A DNA stretch of 46,618 nucleotides from contig JALESH010000017.1 in assembly GCA_022781985.1 (NCBI GenBank), positions 1 to 46,618 on the forward strand, read 5' to 3'. The notes beneath the pieces are model-generated. The model ran no database searches and was not told the origin of the DNA. It saw only the letters and a program-made list of their open reading frames with translations. Both the position numbers and the translations under genes were made by a program. Source of the DNA: Lachnospiraceae bacterium. GTDB taxonomy: Bacteria; Bacillota; Clostridia; Lachnospirales; Lachnospiraceae. Shown here one piece after another: positions 24,347 through 32,914 of this stretch (its first letter is position 1; each line of letters starts with the position of its first letter).

Positions 24347-25324
24347 ATGAAATTGATCATACAGATTCCCTGCTACAATGAGGCGGAAACGCTGGAGATT
24401 GTGCTGGACAGCCTGCCCAGGCAGATAGAAGGCATCGACCAGATTGAATATCTGGTCATCAATGACGGCAGCGAGGACAATACCGTGGAGGTAGCGGTTA
24501 ACTGGGGAGTTCACTATGTAGTGAATCTGATGAGGAATAAGGGACTGGCCAAGGGTTTTATGGCGGGAATTGATGCCTGCCTGGGGTATGGCGCTGACAT
24601 TATCGTCAACACCGATGCGGACAACCAGTACTGCAGCCAGGATATCGGCAAGCTGGTGCAGCCTATCCTGGAGGGGAGGGCAGATATCGTCATCGGGGAG
24701 AGGCCCATCGGGGAGATCAGGGATTTTTCTCCCTTAAAGAAAAGGCTGCAGAGGCTGGGAAGCTGGGCTGTGCGGAAGGCCTCCGGGACGGATGTGCCGG
24801 ATGCTCCCAGCGGCTTCAGGGCCTTCAGCAGGGAAGCGGCTCTGCGCCTGAACGTGATCAATGATTATACTTATACGCTGGAAACCATTATCCAGGCGGG
24901 GCGCAACAGGATGGCCATTATGTCTGTACCTGTCAGGACCAATCCGGAGCTGAGGGAGTCCCGGCTGTTTAAAAGCATGTTCGGATATATCAAAAAATCC
25001 ATGGTGACCATCGTAAGGGCCTTTGCCATGTACCGTCCGCTGGCATTTTTTACTGCAGTGGGCACTGTTCCCTTTCTGACGGGATTTATTCTGGGGCTCA
25101 GATTTCTGTATTATTATTTCCACGGCTCGGCCTCAGGCCATGTGCAGTCCCTGATTCTGGCCGGTACGCTGCTGATGATGGGATTTATGACCTATATCAT
25201 AGGGCTGCAGGCAGATATCATAGCCGCCAACAGGAAAATACTGGAGGATATCCGGTATCATGTGAAAAAACAGGGAAACCGGTGTGCAGAAAGGAATGGG
25301 GAAAGGGATGGAAAAAAGGATTAA
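24347..25324 (+). CDS. GT2 family glycosyltransferase, polyprenyl-phosphate sugar synthase type
   Basis: A 325-residue enzyme with a GT-A fold and two C-terminal membrane segments (about 230-253 and 268-292). The nucleotide-sugar site is visible: IPCYNEAETLE near residue 6, the INDGSEDNT turn near 38, and the DxD metal motif D90-A-D92 in NTDADNQY. DAPSGFRAFSREAA near 145 is typical of dolichyl/polyprenyl-phosphate mannose or glucose synthases. Such enzymes load a sugar onto a lipid phosphate for later transfer outside the membrane. The next gene overlaps its 3' end, and its product looks like the matching lipid-linked sugar transferase. The donor sugar cannot be read from sequence. Confidence 0.9.
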   Translation: MKLIIQIPCYNEAETLEIVLDSLPRQIEGIDQIEYLVINDGSEDNTVEVAVNWGVHYVVNLMRNKGLAKGFMAGIDACLGYGADIIVNTDADNQYCSQDIGKLVQPILEGRADIVIGERPIGEIRDFSPLKKRLQRLGSWAVRKASGTDVPDAPSGFRAFSREAALRLNVINDYTYTLETIIQAGRNRMAIMSVPVRTNPELRESRLFKSMFGYIKKSMVTIVRAFAMYRPLAFFTAVGTVPFLTGFILGLRFLYYYFHGSASGHVQSLILAGTLLMMGFMTYIIGLQADIIAANRKILEDIRYHVKKQGNRCAERNGERDGKKD

Positions 25325-26987
25325 CAGGAGGCTGAGACTGCTGGAGCTGCTGCTCCTGGCCGGAATTTTCACCGTTCATGTCTGGGGCTTTTGGGGCTAT
25401 GACGTACCCATCATTCTGCTGGATGAATTTTTTTACTGGGAGCATGCGGCGGCCCTTACAGGCCATGACTGGACGGGGGTCATTACCTCGGCTCCCTGGT
25501 ACTCCTTCGGCTACAGCCTGCTGCTGGCCCCGCTTTTTTTTATTTTCACATATATGTCCCAGATGTACCAGGCGGCCATCCTGTTGAACGGAGCCATGGC
25601 AGTGGGCATCTACCTTATCGTCAGGGCATTGGTACCCAGAGTCTGTCCCGGCAGCGAGGAGGGGCTGAGGATGGGAGCGGCCGCGGCGGTGAGCCTGTAT
25701 TCGGCATATATCGGCCAGTCTAAGGTGGCCTGGGCGGAAATGGCCATCTATTTTACCTTCTGGCTGCTGCTGCTGTGCCTGGCCCGGCTGTTGGAAAAAA
25801 CCAGCGTCCTGCGCTGCATGGCTGTCTCCTTTCTGGCAGGTGGGGTTTATGTGATCCACAACCGGATGATAGGAGTGATTATTGCTCTTTTTATTCTGGC
25901 AGCAGTGATGAAGTGTATGGGCAGGCTTTCCTGGAGGGGGCTGCAGGCTCTTCTGCTTCCGGCGGCTCTTTTATATCTGGGGAATGACCTGGGAAGGGCG
26001 GTGCTGGAAAGCGGGCTGAGGGAGGCCACAGGACTGGAATATGGACTGAACGATGTGGGTAACCGGCTCTGGAAGCTGAAGGCTTTCTTTTCCCCCGACG
26101 GTATGGTCAATGGGATCAGGACGGCAATGGGAGAGCTGGTTTATATTAATATGTCTACTTTTACCTTTGGGATCATCGGACTCTGCCATATGATCAGGGA
26201 GCTGCTGCGGAAATGGGAGGACAGATCCTTCTTTCTGCTTTTTGTACTGCTGGTGTTTCTGGGAGAATGGGGCATTAGCACGCTGGCCAACATGCCCTTA
26301 AGTGAAGGCATAGGGGATAAGCTGGTGACTTATCTCTATTATGGAAGATACCTAGATGCGGTCATAGGGGTGATCCTGCTGTTCGGTCTGCTGTATGTGC
26401 TGACCAGCCCCTCCTGGCTGCTGCTGGTCAGGGCAGTGCTTGGGAATGTGGCAGCTTTTGCTGTTACGGTGAGCACCTATCTGTATTCCAGGCAGTTTAA
26501 AAATGAGCTGATGAAAAGCATGTGTATCCCTGGGATCTGGTATGCTGACAGGGTGGAGGGAATGAATGTGGTGCACTTTACCCTCATTATTCAGGCATTG
26601 GCCCTGCTGCTGCTCTTTCTGTTTGTATGGAAGAGAAGGTGCAGATGGGGAAGGGTTCTGCTTTGCGGGGCAGTCTCCCTCCTGTTCCTGTCGGTAGGAA
26701 TTTCCTACAGTACAGTTCGGATCGGTGCCTACCGGCATCCCAAGGAGGCAATCTTCCGTTGGGCGGAGCGCAGCCTGGAGGAGGGGCCGGTATACTGCTT
26801 CAGGGACGAGAAGGCCAGGTACTATGCCCAGGCAGAATTATATGACAGAGAGATCAGAATGATAGACCGGGAGGAGATAGCCGGGCTGGAAAAGGGCAGC
26901 TATGTCATAACAGAAAAGAGGCTGGAGGGAGATCAGTTCAGGCTCTGTAAGGATAACAAGAGATACTATATTTTTCGTATTATATAG
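25308..26987 (+). CDS. Multi-pass membrane protein, putative GT-C glycosyltransferase
   Basis: A protein of 559 residues with about ten to twelve hydrophobic segments spread from residue 10 to 465 and a soluble C-terminal part (about 470-559). Just after the first membrane helix an acidic pair D39-E40 sits in a loop (LLDEFFYWEHAA), the placing used by GT-C enzymes of the PMT/ArnT type. I do not recognise a named family. Its coupling to a polyprenyl-phosphate sugar synthase gene, with a 17-base overlap, supports a role in moving sugars to a surface acceptor. Starts at GTG 25284 and ATG 25296 are also possible; 25308 has GGGGAAAGGG just before it. Confidence 0.72.
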   Translation: MEKRINRRLRLLELLLLAGIFTVHVWGFWGYDVPIILLDEFFYWEHAAALTGHDWTGVITSAPWYSFGYSLLLAPLFFIFTYMSQMYQAAILLNGAMAVGIYLIVRALVPRVCPGSEEGLRMGAAAAVSLYSAYIGQSKVAWAEMAIYFTFWLLLLCLARLLEKTSVLRCMAVSFLAGGVYVIHNRMIGVIIALFILAAVMKCMGRLSWRGLQALLLPAALLYLGNDLGRAVLESGLREATGLEYGLNDVGNRLWKLKAFFSPDGMVNGIRTAMGELVYINMSTFTFGIIGLCHMIRELLRKWEDRSFFLLFVLLVFLGEWGISTLANMPLSEGIGDKLVTYLYYGRYLDAVIGVILLFGLLYVLTSPSWLLLVRAVLGNVAAFAVTVSTYLYSRQFKNELMKSMCIPGIWYADRVEGMNVVHFTLIIQALALLLLFLFVWKRRCRWGRVLLCGAVSLLFLSVGISYSTVRIGAYRHPKEAIFRWAERSLEEGPVYCFRDEKARYYAQAELYDREIRMIDREEIAGLEKGSYVITEKRLEGDQFRLCKDNKRYYIFRII

Positions 26988-27068
26988 ATAGGAATTACTG
27001 TGAAAATAGGAATTTGATTATAATATTTTGCTAAATAATGAAAAAAAATAACAATTTCACAACAAAAT

Positions 27069-27101
27069 TTGACAAAATAAAATGGAAATATATGTTATAA
27101 T
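27069..27101 (+). promoter_or_regulatory. Possible promoter upstream of the M60 peptidase gene
   Basis: The 195-base gap before the M60 gene is markedly AT-rich. It holds TTGACA (27069-27074) and TATAAT (27096-27101), but the spacing is 21 bases; TATGTT at 27091 gives 16. The parts are good but the exact promoter is uncertain. Confidence 0.45.
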
Positions 27102-27182
27102 ATTGTATGAATTATATAATGCAAGGATCACAGCTTATAGGATGGCTATGGTACAAGGTGAAAAAGGTAAGGAGAGTGGAGT

Positions 27183-30100
27183 ATGAAAAAGAAATATTTA
27201 GCGGCCCTGCTGACAGCGGGCACCGCGCTGCTTGGCAGTGCCGTGCTGCCGGTGAAAGCGGCTCAGGCAGATGAGAACACAGGCAGCTATTGGAGTACAT
27301 CCAATGCCCCTGTCATCTATGGAGCAAGCGGTATTACAATTCCCAGGGGAACGGAGTTTGACGTGGAGGATCCTCGTTTTCGTGTGTTTGCCAGGGATTT
27401 TGAGGATGGTGACCTGACGCAGGGTCTGACCGTGGAGGGAGAGGTAGATGCATCAGCGGCAGGGAGCTATACTCTTACCTATACAGTAACCGACTCAGAT
27501 GAAAATCAGTCCCGGCTGGAGGTGCCCGTTACGGTAACAGAAGAGGAAAACGGTGACATTACCGTGCGGCGGATTATGTACACCACGCCCTCCGTGTGGA
27601 ATATGGATTTGATCGGAGTTCAGAGAAACAACTATGGAGACAGACAGCATCTGGGGATTTTTATGCCGGCAGACAGCAGTATCGAGATGCGCATCCTGGA
27701 CGGCGCCTCAAACCTGCGGGTGAGCTGCTATAATGATGACCGCTTCAAGGAAACGGAAAAAACAGTACCCAATGACGGAACCTGGGTGGAAATATCCAAT
27801 GTGGTGGAAGAGACCAGCGGAGAAGGGGAGGAGGCCACAGCTCAGAGAGTGGGCTATGACTGCATTCCTCTGGCTGTGACCCCTGTCATGGGCAGGGGAG
27901 TGGAGTTGGATAAGACCTTTACTATTGAGGTGAGGTACGGCAGTGATGTAAAGGCGCTGAATTATTATGTGTACGGCGATGATGAAGCCGCTTTCAGAAG
28001 CCGGTGGAACCAGGAGCAGGACAGCTTCGGCATCATTGAGAACGAGGTGATGACTCTGGTGATCCCCTATCCGGATCTGGCAAGGACTACCAATTATTTC
28101 CGAGAAACAAAGGGATTTGCCACCCTGGATGCCTACCTGGATTATTATAAAAGGGTGGTAAATAAGATGGATGAGATCCTGGGCCTTTCGTTTGATCCGG
28201 AAGATCCTCTGGATCAGAACGTAAGGACCCGGTATGTGGTGAAAGTGAATGTGAACGGCTGGGGAATGGCCTATTATTATCCGGCGCCCTTCGGTCATGT
28301 GGGCTATAACTATTATGGGCAGGAAGAGGGCCACAGCATGGCCAATTTCTTTTCTATAGACTGGTGCGGCCTGCATGAGTTTGCCCATGGCTATCAGGGC
28401 ACTATGGGCGGAGCAGGCGGCAACATGGGTATCGGTGAAGTGGGCAATAATATCCTGTGCTATTATATCCAGAACAACCGGGAGATCTATACTTGTGAGG
28501 AAAATTGGCTGGGAGCTATTCCGGCCAATGAGGAGAGGTTCAACAGAAGCAGGCTGGAAACCGGGGAGTGGAGCGGCAGCCCGGATGTCCAGCTGTATAT
28601 GATCATCAACCTCCTGGATCATTTCGAGAGGGAAACCACCTACCGGAAGATGTTCCAATGGTACCGCAGGCAGCTGAACAGCGGCAGGAGGATCGCCCAG
28701 ACCGATGTCTATGCTGAGGCTCTGGCAGATATTTATCAGGTCAATGTGATTCCTTATTTGGAAGCCTGGGGACTGGAGGTAGGAGAAGAGGCCAGGGATC
28801 AGATCTATGAGAGGAAGCTTCCTGCCATCAATATCCTGGGTGATATGGTCAGTGAATCCACACTGGCAGATATCATGGCAGCCAATCATATTGCAGAAAA
28901 GTTTGAAATTGTGTCCGGTGAGGTACTGAAGGAGGTATCAGGGGACTGTACGATCCATATTATGATTGACTCCATGGACTCCATCAAGGGGAAAAAGGCC
29001 AGGATCCTGGATGGGAATACTCTTGTCAGGGAGGTTGTAGTCAATGAGGCTGCGGTGGTGATAGAAGATCTGCCGGTAGGAACCTATACCCTGCAGATGC
29101 CTGTCAGCGGGATCCATTCCAATGACGGGGAGTACCTGACGGTAAAGGAGGGCGGTAGCCAGCAGACAGTCCTTTATACCCGTCTGGATGACATCACCTT
29201 CTATAATGCATTGGCCATCAAACTGCAGGGTATTTTCAACACCTATGGCTGTGAGCTTCAGTTTGATGCAGATTTTACAACGGCATCGGTAAAGCTGGGG
29301 GGTGCCAGCATGGGCAGTACAGAGCCATATATAAAGATATATAATACGGCAGGAGAGGAAGTCTGTGCTGAAACCATCGTCCATACCGGGAACCCTTACT
29401 ATTTTGATCATCAGAAGGCCAGCTACGATGTGGCTCTGGAACCCGGCTACAGAATCCAGGTTCATCATCCCAACAGTGCTAAGGTGAAGGTATTCTCCAC
29501 CCTGACGGAAGAGATTGCAGAAGCATTCCAGGCTGATGGGGCCACTACGGATTATATTGTCATTGAGGGCGGCCTGCGTAAGGCATCCATGACAGAGGAG
29601 CAGGCGGAAGAGGCTCTCTATGACATTCTGAAAGAGGTGCTGGAGAGTACGATCCATGCTTACCAGGATAGCGCCACCCAGGAGGAGATCGACGATCCCT
29701 ATGCCAACCGTGCAGCTAAGGAGGATGTGCTTGTGGCCTACCGGCATCTGAAGGAGGAGGATCAGGAGGCCTACAGGGAACTGATAGATAAGCTGGAGGA
29801 TAAGGTGGACAGCACCCAGGGAGACGGCACTGACAGTACCGGGGACGGCACCCAGGGAGACGGCACTGACAGTATTGGGGACGGCAGCCAGGGAGACGGC
29901 GCTGACAGTACCGGGGACGGCACCCAGGGAGATGGCTTCGGCGGCATTTCAGGAGAGGATGCTGACCTTATCCAAAAGAAATGGCCCTTCACAGACGTTG
30001 CCGTGCAGAAGGGGCAGTGGAAGTATGAAAGTGTAAAATATGTTTATGACCACAGCATCATGAACGGCATCTCAGGCACTACTTTATTCCAGCCGGACAG

Positions 30101-30554
30101 CCCGCTGACCCGGTCCATGTTTGCCACGGTGCTTTACCGCATGGCCGGACAGCCGGCAGTGGCCTTCACGGATAAGTTCAAGGATGTGGTTCCCGGAAAA
30201 TGGTACAGCGATGCGGTGATTTGGGCCAACAGCAAGGGGATCGTGGCCGGCTACACGGACGGAAACTATGGGATCGATGATTATATTACCAGGGAGCAGA
30301 TCGCCAAAATGCTCTGTGAATATGCCCGGGTGAGCAAGTATGACCTGAACGGCATAAAGGAGCTCAGCAGCTTCACAGACGCAGACAAGGTAAGTTCCTG
30401 GGCTGACGGCTATATGAAGTGGGCTGTGGGAGTAGGCATGATCACAGGCAAGCCAAACGGGGACGGCAGCTACCGACTGGATCCCAAGGGCCAGGCCACT
30501 CGGGCAGAGTGCGCCAAAATGCTGATGATGTTTTCAGAGAAGTATGGCGGGTAG
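27183..30554 (+). CDS. Secreted SLH-anchored M60-type metallopeptidase (mucin-degrading family), 1123 aa
   Basis: A large exported peptidase. Seen: signal peptide (1 to about 28), Ig-like DUF5011-type domain (about 45-120), M60/enhancin-like catalytic region (about 150-530) with the zinc motif H398-E399-F-A-H402 and a third-ligand candidate E419 in GIGEVGNN, 16 residues after the second histidine as in the family pattern. Beta-rich domains follow (about 560-800), a helical stretch, an Asp/Gly/Thr repeat linker (about 878-918) and three SLH repeats (934-1123). M60-like peptidases of gut bacteria cut mucin-type glycoproteins. The SLH block closely resembles that of the GH84 protein at 5276-10795 (GISGTT, MFATVLYRMAG, EQIAKML, YRLDPKGQATRAEC). 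ATG has AAGGAGAG upstream. Confidence 0.92.
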   Translation: MKKKYLAALLTAGTALLGSAVLPVKAAQADENTGSYWSTSNAPVIYGASGITIPRGTEFDVEDPRFRVFARDFEDGDLTQGLTVEGEVDASAAGSYTLTYTVTDSDENQSRLEVPVTVTEEENGDITVRRIMYTTPSVWNMDLIGVQRNNYGDRQHLGIFMPADSSIEMRILDGASNLRVSCYNDDRFKETEKTVPNDGTWVEISNVVEETSGEGEEATAQRVGYDCIPLAVTPVMGRGVELDKTFTIEVRYGSDVKALNYYVYGDDEAAFRSRWNQEQDSFGIIENEVMTLVIPYPDLARTTNYFRETKGFATLDAYLDYYKRVVNKMDEILGLSFDPEDPLDQNVRTRYVVKVNVNGWGMAYYYPAPFGHVGYNYYGQEEGHSMANFFSIDWCGLHEFAHGYQGTMGGAGGNMGIGEVGNNILCYYIQNNREIYTCEENWLGAIPANEERFNRSRLETGEWSGSPDVQLYMIINLLDHFERETTYRKMFQWYRRQLNSGRRIAQTDVYAEALADIYQVNVIPYLEAWGLEVGEEARDQIYERKLPAINILGDMVSESTLADIMAANHIAEKFEIVSGEVLKEVSGDCTIHIMIDSMDSIKGKKARILDGNTLVREVVVNEAAVVIEDLPVGTYTLQMPVSGIHSNDGEYLTVKEGGSQQTVLYTRLDDITFYNALAIKLQGIFNTYGCELQFDADFTTASVKLGGASMGSTEPYIKIYNTAGEEVCAETIVHTGNPYYFDHQKASYDVALEPGYRIQVHHPNSAKVKVFSTLTEEIAEAFQADGATTDYIVIEGGLRKASMTEEQAEEALYDILKEVLESTIHAYQDSATQEEIDDPYANRAAKEDVLVAYRHLKEEDQEAYRELIDKLEDKVDSTQGDGTDSTGDGTQGDGTDSIGDGSQGDGADSTGDGTQGDGFGGISGEDADLIQKKWPFTDVAVQKGQWKYESVKYVYDHSIMNGISGTTLFQPDSPLTRSMFATVLYRMAGQPAVAFTDKFKDVVPGKWYSDAVIWANSKGIVAGYTDGNYGIDDYITREQIAKMLCEYARVSKYDLNGIKELSSFTDADKVSSWADGYMKWAVGVGMITGKPNGDGSYRLDPKGQATRAECAKMLMMFSEKYGG
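29814..29936 (+). repeat. 36-base tandem repeat inside the M60 peptidase gene
   Basis: Three near-identical 36-base units (29814-29849, 29850-29885, 29886-29921) and a 15-base partial unit encode a 12-residue repeat of the form TQGDGTDSTGDG. Units differ at only a few bases. It forms a flexible acidic linker between the catalytic part and the SLH anchor. Such in-frame repeats can change copy number by slippage. Confidence 0.9.
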
Positions 30555-30617
30555 GGGCAGCCATTCTGCCCAGGTGCGTTGGGCTTCCCCATTCAGCATC
30601 TTGACTTATATACCATG

Positions 30618-30650
30618 AAAAGCAGGCTCTTCGGAGCCTGCTTTTCTATT
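30618..30650 (+). terminator. Intrinsic terminator after the M60 peptidase gene
   Basis: A perfect 12-base stem, AAAAGCAGGCTC with GAGCCTGCTTTT, capped by a TTCG tetraloop, runs from 30618 to 30645 and is followed by CTATTT. It separates the surface-protein gene from the sporulation operon. Confidence 0.88.
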
Positions 30651-30715
30651 TCTGCACGGTCTGACGGCTCATGCTGCTGATTGGGGATACTGGCTGGACC
30701 GATGGCAATTTTCTG

Positions 30716-30743
30716 GAATAACTTGGACAATGGTTCATATATT
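30716..30743 (+). promoter_or_regulatory. Sigma-E-like promoter of the spoIIIA operon
   Basis: GAATAA at 30716-30721 and CATATATT at 30736-30743 are 14 bases apart, close to the mother-cell sigma-E consensus (ATA at -35, CATACA-T at -10). It lies 59 bases before spoIIIAA, and spoIIIA is a known sigma-E operon in Bacillus and Clostridia. Confidence 0.6.
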
Positions 30744-30801
30744 GAAGTATAGAAAGAAGGCTGAGGCATGGTCATGATGTTGGAAGGGAGTCGGAGGAGA
30801 G

Positions 30802-31746
30802 ATGGCAAAGAGCGAAGAAATCCTGCATATGTTTCCGGATTATATGAGGGGCCGGTGGCAGGAGGCGGCAGAACTGGCAGACAGGCTGCAGGAAATCCGT
30901 CTGAGGGCAGGACGGGAAATCGTGCTTCTTCTGGATGGGGAGGAGAAGTTCTTGGATGAAAGAGGACAGGTTATGGGGGAGTCGGAAGGCGCCTGTTGTA
31001 TGACGGAGAGGGACATGGAGGCTGTTCTGAACCATATCTGTGATTATTCCATCTATGCTTTTTCCGATGAGATCCGTCAGGGCTTTCTGACTCTGCCGGG
31101 AGGCCATCGGGCAGGACTGGCAGGGCAGGTGATCCTGGAGGAGGAGGGGAAAATCAGGAATATCAAGTATATCCGTTATATGAATATCAGGATTTCCCAT
31201 CAGGTCAAGGGGGCGGCAGACAGGGTGCTGCCCCGGCTCTATGAGGATGGCCGGCTGCTGGACACTCTCCTGATCGCACCCCCTGGCTGCGGCAAAACTA
31301 CATTGCTGAGGGATCTGGTGCGGCAGATCTCGGATGGCTGTTCGGCAGCAGGAGGGCTGAACGTGGCGGTGGTGGATGAAAGATCCGAGATAGCAGGCTG
31401 CTATATGGGGATGGCACAAAACGATGTGGGACGGCGTACGGATGTGCTGGACGGCTGTCCCAAGGCCCTTGGGATGATGATGCTGATCCGATCTATGGCG
31501 CCTCAGGTGGTGGCAGTGGATGAGCTGGGCAGCGAGGAGGATGCGGCAGCCCTTAACCGGGTGCTGCAGTGCGGCAGCCGGATACTGGCAACGATCCATG
31601 GGGATTCCCTTGAGGATATGATGGATAAAAGCTTTATGAGGGATTTGGTCAGGCGGCAGACCTTCGGCAGATATATCGTATTAAAAAAACAGCAGGGAAA
31701 ATGCAGGGTGGAGGGCATCTATGACAGGAGCTTCCGGCCATGCTGA
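30802..31746 (+). CDS. spoIIIAA: Stage III sporulation protein AA, ATPase
   Basis: A 314-residue secretion-type ATPase that powers the channel joining mother cell and forespore. The Walker A motif APPGCGKTTLL has its lysine at 165; VVDERSEIAGC and AVDELGSEEDAAAL carry the Walker B-like region and later catalytic motif. It opens the eight-gene spoIIIA operon and is the only ATPase in it. The ATG is preceded by GGGAG and GGAGGAG; the coding end overlaps spoIIIAB by 7 bases. Confidence 0.96.
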   Translation: MAKSEEILHMFPDYMRGRWQEAAELADRLQEIRLRAGREIVLLLDGEEKFLDERGQVMGESEGACCMTERDMEAVLNHICDYSIYAFSDEIRQGFLTLPGGHRAGLAGQVILEEEGKIRNIKYIRYMNIRISHQVKGAADRVLPRLYEDGRLLDTLLIAPPGCGKTTLLRDLVRQISDGCSAAGGLNVAVVDERSEIAGCYMGMAQNDVGRRTDVLDGCPKALGMMMLIRSMAPQVVAVDELGSEEDAAALNRVLQCGSRILATIHGDSLEDMMDKSFMRDLVRRQTFGRYIVLKKQQGKCRVEGIYDRSFRPC

Positions 31747-32258
31747 AGCTGTGCGGCATCCTGCTTTTGCTGTGCGGCAGCACAGGGCTTGGATGGACGC
31801 TGAAGGAAGCCCAGAAGACCAGGCTGGAGGAGCTTTACCGGCTGCAGGAAATCCTCCGGATGCTGCAGAATGAAATTACATACAGCAGGACATCCATACC
31901 CGAAGCCTGCCGGAGGATCGGAGAAAGAGCGAAAGAGCCTTATCGCTCCGCTCTTCTGGGTATCCATGAGGAGATGGTAAGGAACAGGGGAGAAGCCTTT
32001 GACAGGATCTGGAAAAAGCAGATGGAGAATTGCCTTGGCCAGATCAGGATATCCGGAGAGGACAGGAAGCTCCTCCTGGATTTTGGGAGCTGCATCGGTC
32101 ACATGGATGGGGAGATGCAGGCAGAGCTGATTGCAGGCTATATGCACAGGCTGAGTATTTCGGCAGACAGGATGGAAAAGGAAATAAGCAGCAGATGTAA
32201 GGTTATTATGAGCCTGAGCGTGATGGGAGGCTTTATGGCTGCCATCATTCTGATATAA
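31740..32258 (+). CDS. spoIIIAB: Stage III sporulation protein AB
   Basis: A 172-residue membrane protein with an N-terminal hydrophobic segment (LCGILLLLCGSTGLGWTL), a helical middle and a C-terminal hydrophobic segment (VIMSLSVMGGFMAAIILI). This layout matches SpoIIIAB, which resembles the GspF platform protein of type II secretion. The ATG overlaps the end of spoIIIAA, implying coupled translation. Confidence 0.93.
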   Translation: MLKLCGILLLLCGSTGLGWTLKEAQKTRLEELYRLQEILRMLQNEITYSRTSIPEACRRIGERAKEPYRSALLGIHEEMVRNRGEAFDRIWKKQMENCLGQIRISGEDRKLLLDFGSCIGHMDGEMQAELIAGYMHRLSISADRMEKEISSRCKVIMSLSVMGGFMAAIILI

Positions 32259-32276
32259 GAAGGAGCAGGGACAAAT

Positions 32277-32471
32277 ATGGGCGTTAGTCTGATATTCAAA
32301 ATAGCGGCAGTGGGTATACTGATCACCATCCTGAGCCAGGTTTTAAAGCACAGCGGGAGGGAGGAGCATGCCTTTTTGATCAGCCTGGCGGGGCTGATTC
32401 TGGTGCTTACCTGGATCGTTCCCTATATCTACGATCTGTTTATTATGATTCAAAACCTGTTTGAGCTGTAG
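32277..32471 (+). CDS. spoIIIAC: Stage III sporulation protein AC
   Basis: A 64-residue protein with two membrane helices (about 5-22 and 34-55), beginning MGVSLIFKIAAVGILITIL and containing the typical KHSGREEHAFLISLAG loop. Length and position match SpoIIIAC, a small membrane part of the feeding-tube complex. AAGGAGCAGGG precedes the ATG. Confidence 0.93.
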   Translation: MGVSLIFKIAAVGILITILSQVLKHSGREEHAFLISLAGLILVLTWIVPYIYDLFIMIQNLFEL

Positions 32472-32527
32472 ATGCCGCCGATCAGAGAGAGGGATAAATT
32501 GACAGGTATGGAAAGGAGGTCTCCATC

Positions 32528-32914
32528 ATGGATGTGCTGAAGATAGGGATGCTTGGGATAGCGGGAGCCATACTGGCACTGCAGTTTAAGGCATCCAGGC
32601 CTGAATATGGGATGTACATAGGCTTTGGCGTATGCCTGCTGATTTTTTCCATGGCCCTGTCAGGGCTGGGAGCCGTGTTCGGAAGTATGGGTATTCTGGA
32701 AAAGTATATCGGTGCTGACAATGCCTATTTCCGTATATTGCTGAAGGTGGTGGGCATAACCTATGTCTGTGAATTTTGCTCTGGCATCTGCAGGGATGCA
32801 GGGCATTCTGCCATTGCGGGGCAGATTGAGATATTCGGAAAGCTTTCGGTACTGGCTGCTGGGATGCCCATTCTGCTGGCCATCATAGAAAGCATACAGG
32901 GGATGGCAGGATGA
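32528..32914 (+). CDS. spoIIIAD: Stage III sporulation protein AD
   Basis: A 128-residue protein with about four hydrophobic segments (7-22, 31-50, 72-92, 108-125). The segment VGITYVCEFCSGICRDAGHSA is typical for SpoIIIAD. GAAAGGAGG stands 9 bases before the ATG. Its stop overlaps the spoIIIAE start by 4 bases. Confidence 0.94.
   Translation: MDVLKIGMLGIAGAILALQFKASRPEYGMYIGFGVCLLIFSMALSGLGAVFGSMGILEKYIGADNAYFRILLKVVGITYVCEFCSGICRDAGHSAIAGQIEIFGKLSVLAAGMPILLAIIESIQGMAG

Noticed and set aside
27708-28889. 393-codon open frame on the minus strand
   Set aside because: It mirrors the catalytic part of the M60 peptidase and shows no signal or domain.
29814-29936. Possible CRISPR-like array
   Set aside because: The repeats are contiguous with no spacers and lie in frame inside a protein gene. 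No cas gene is near.
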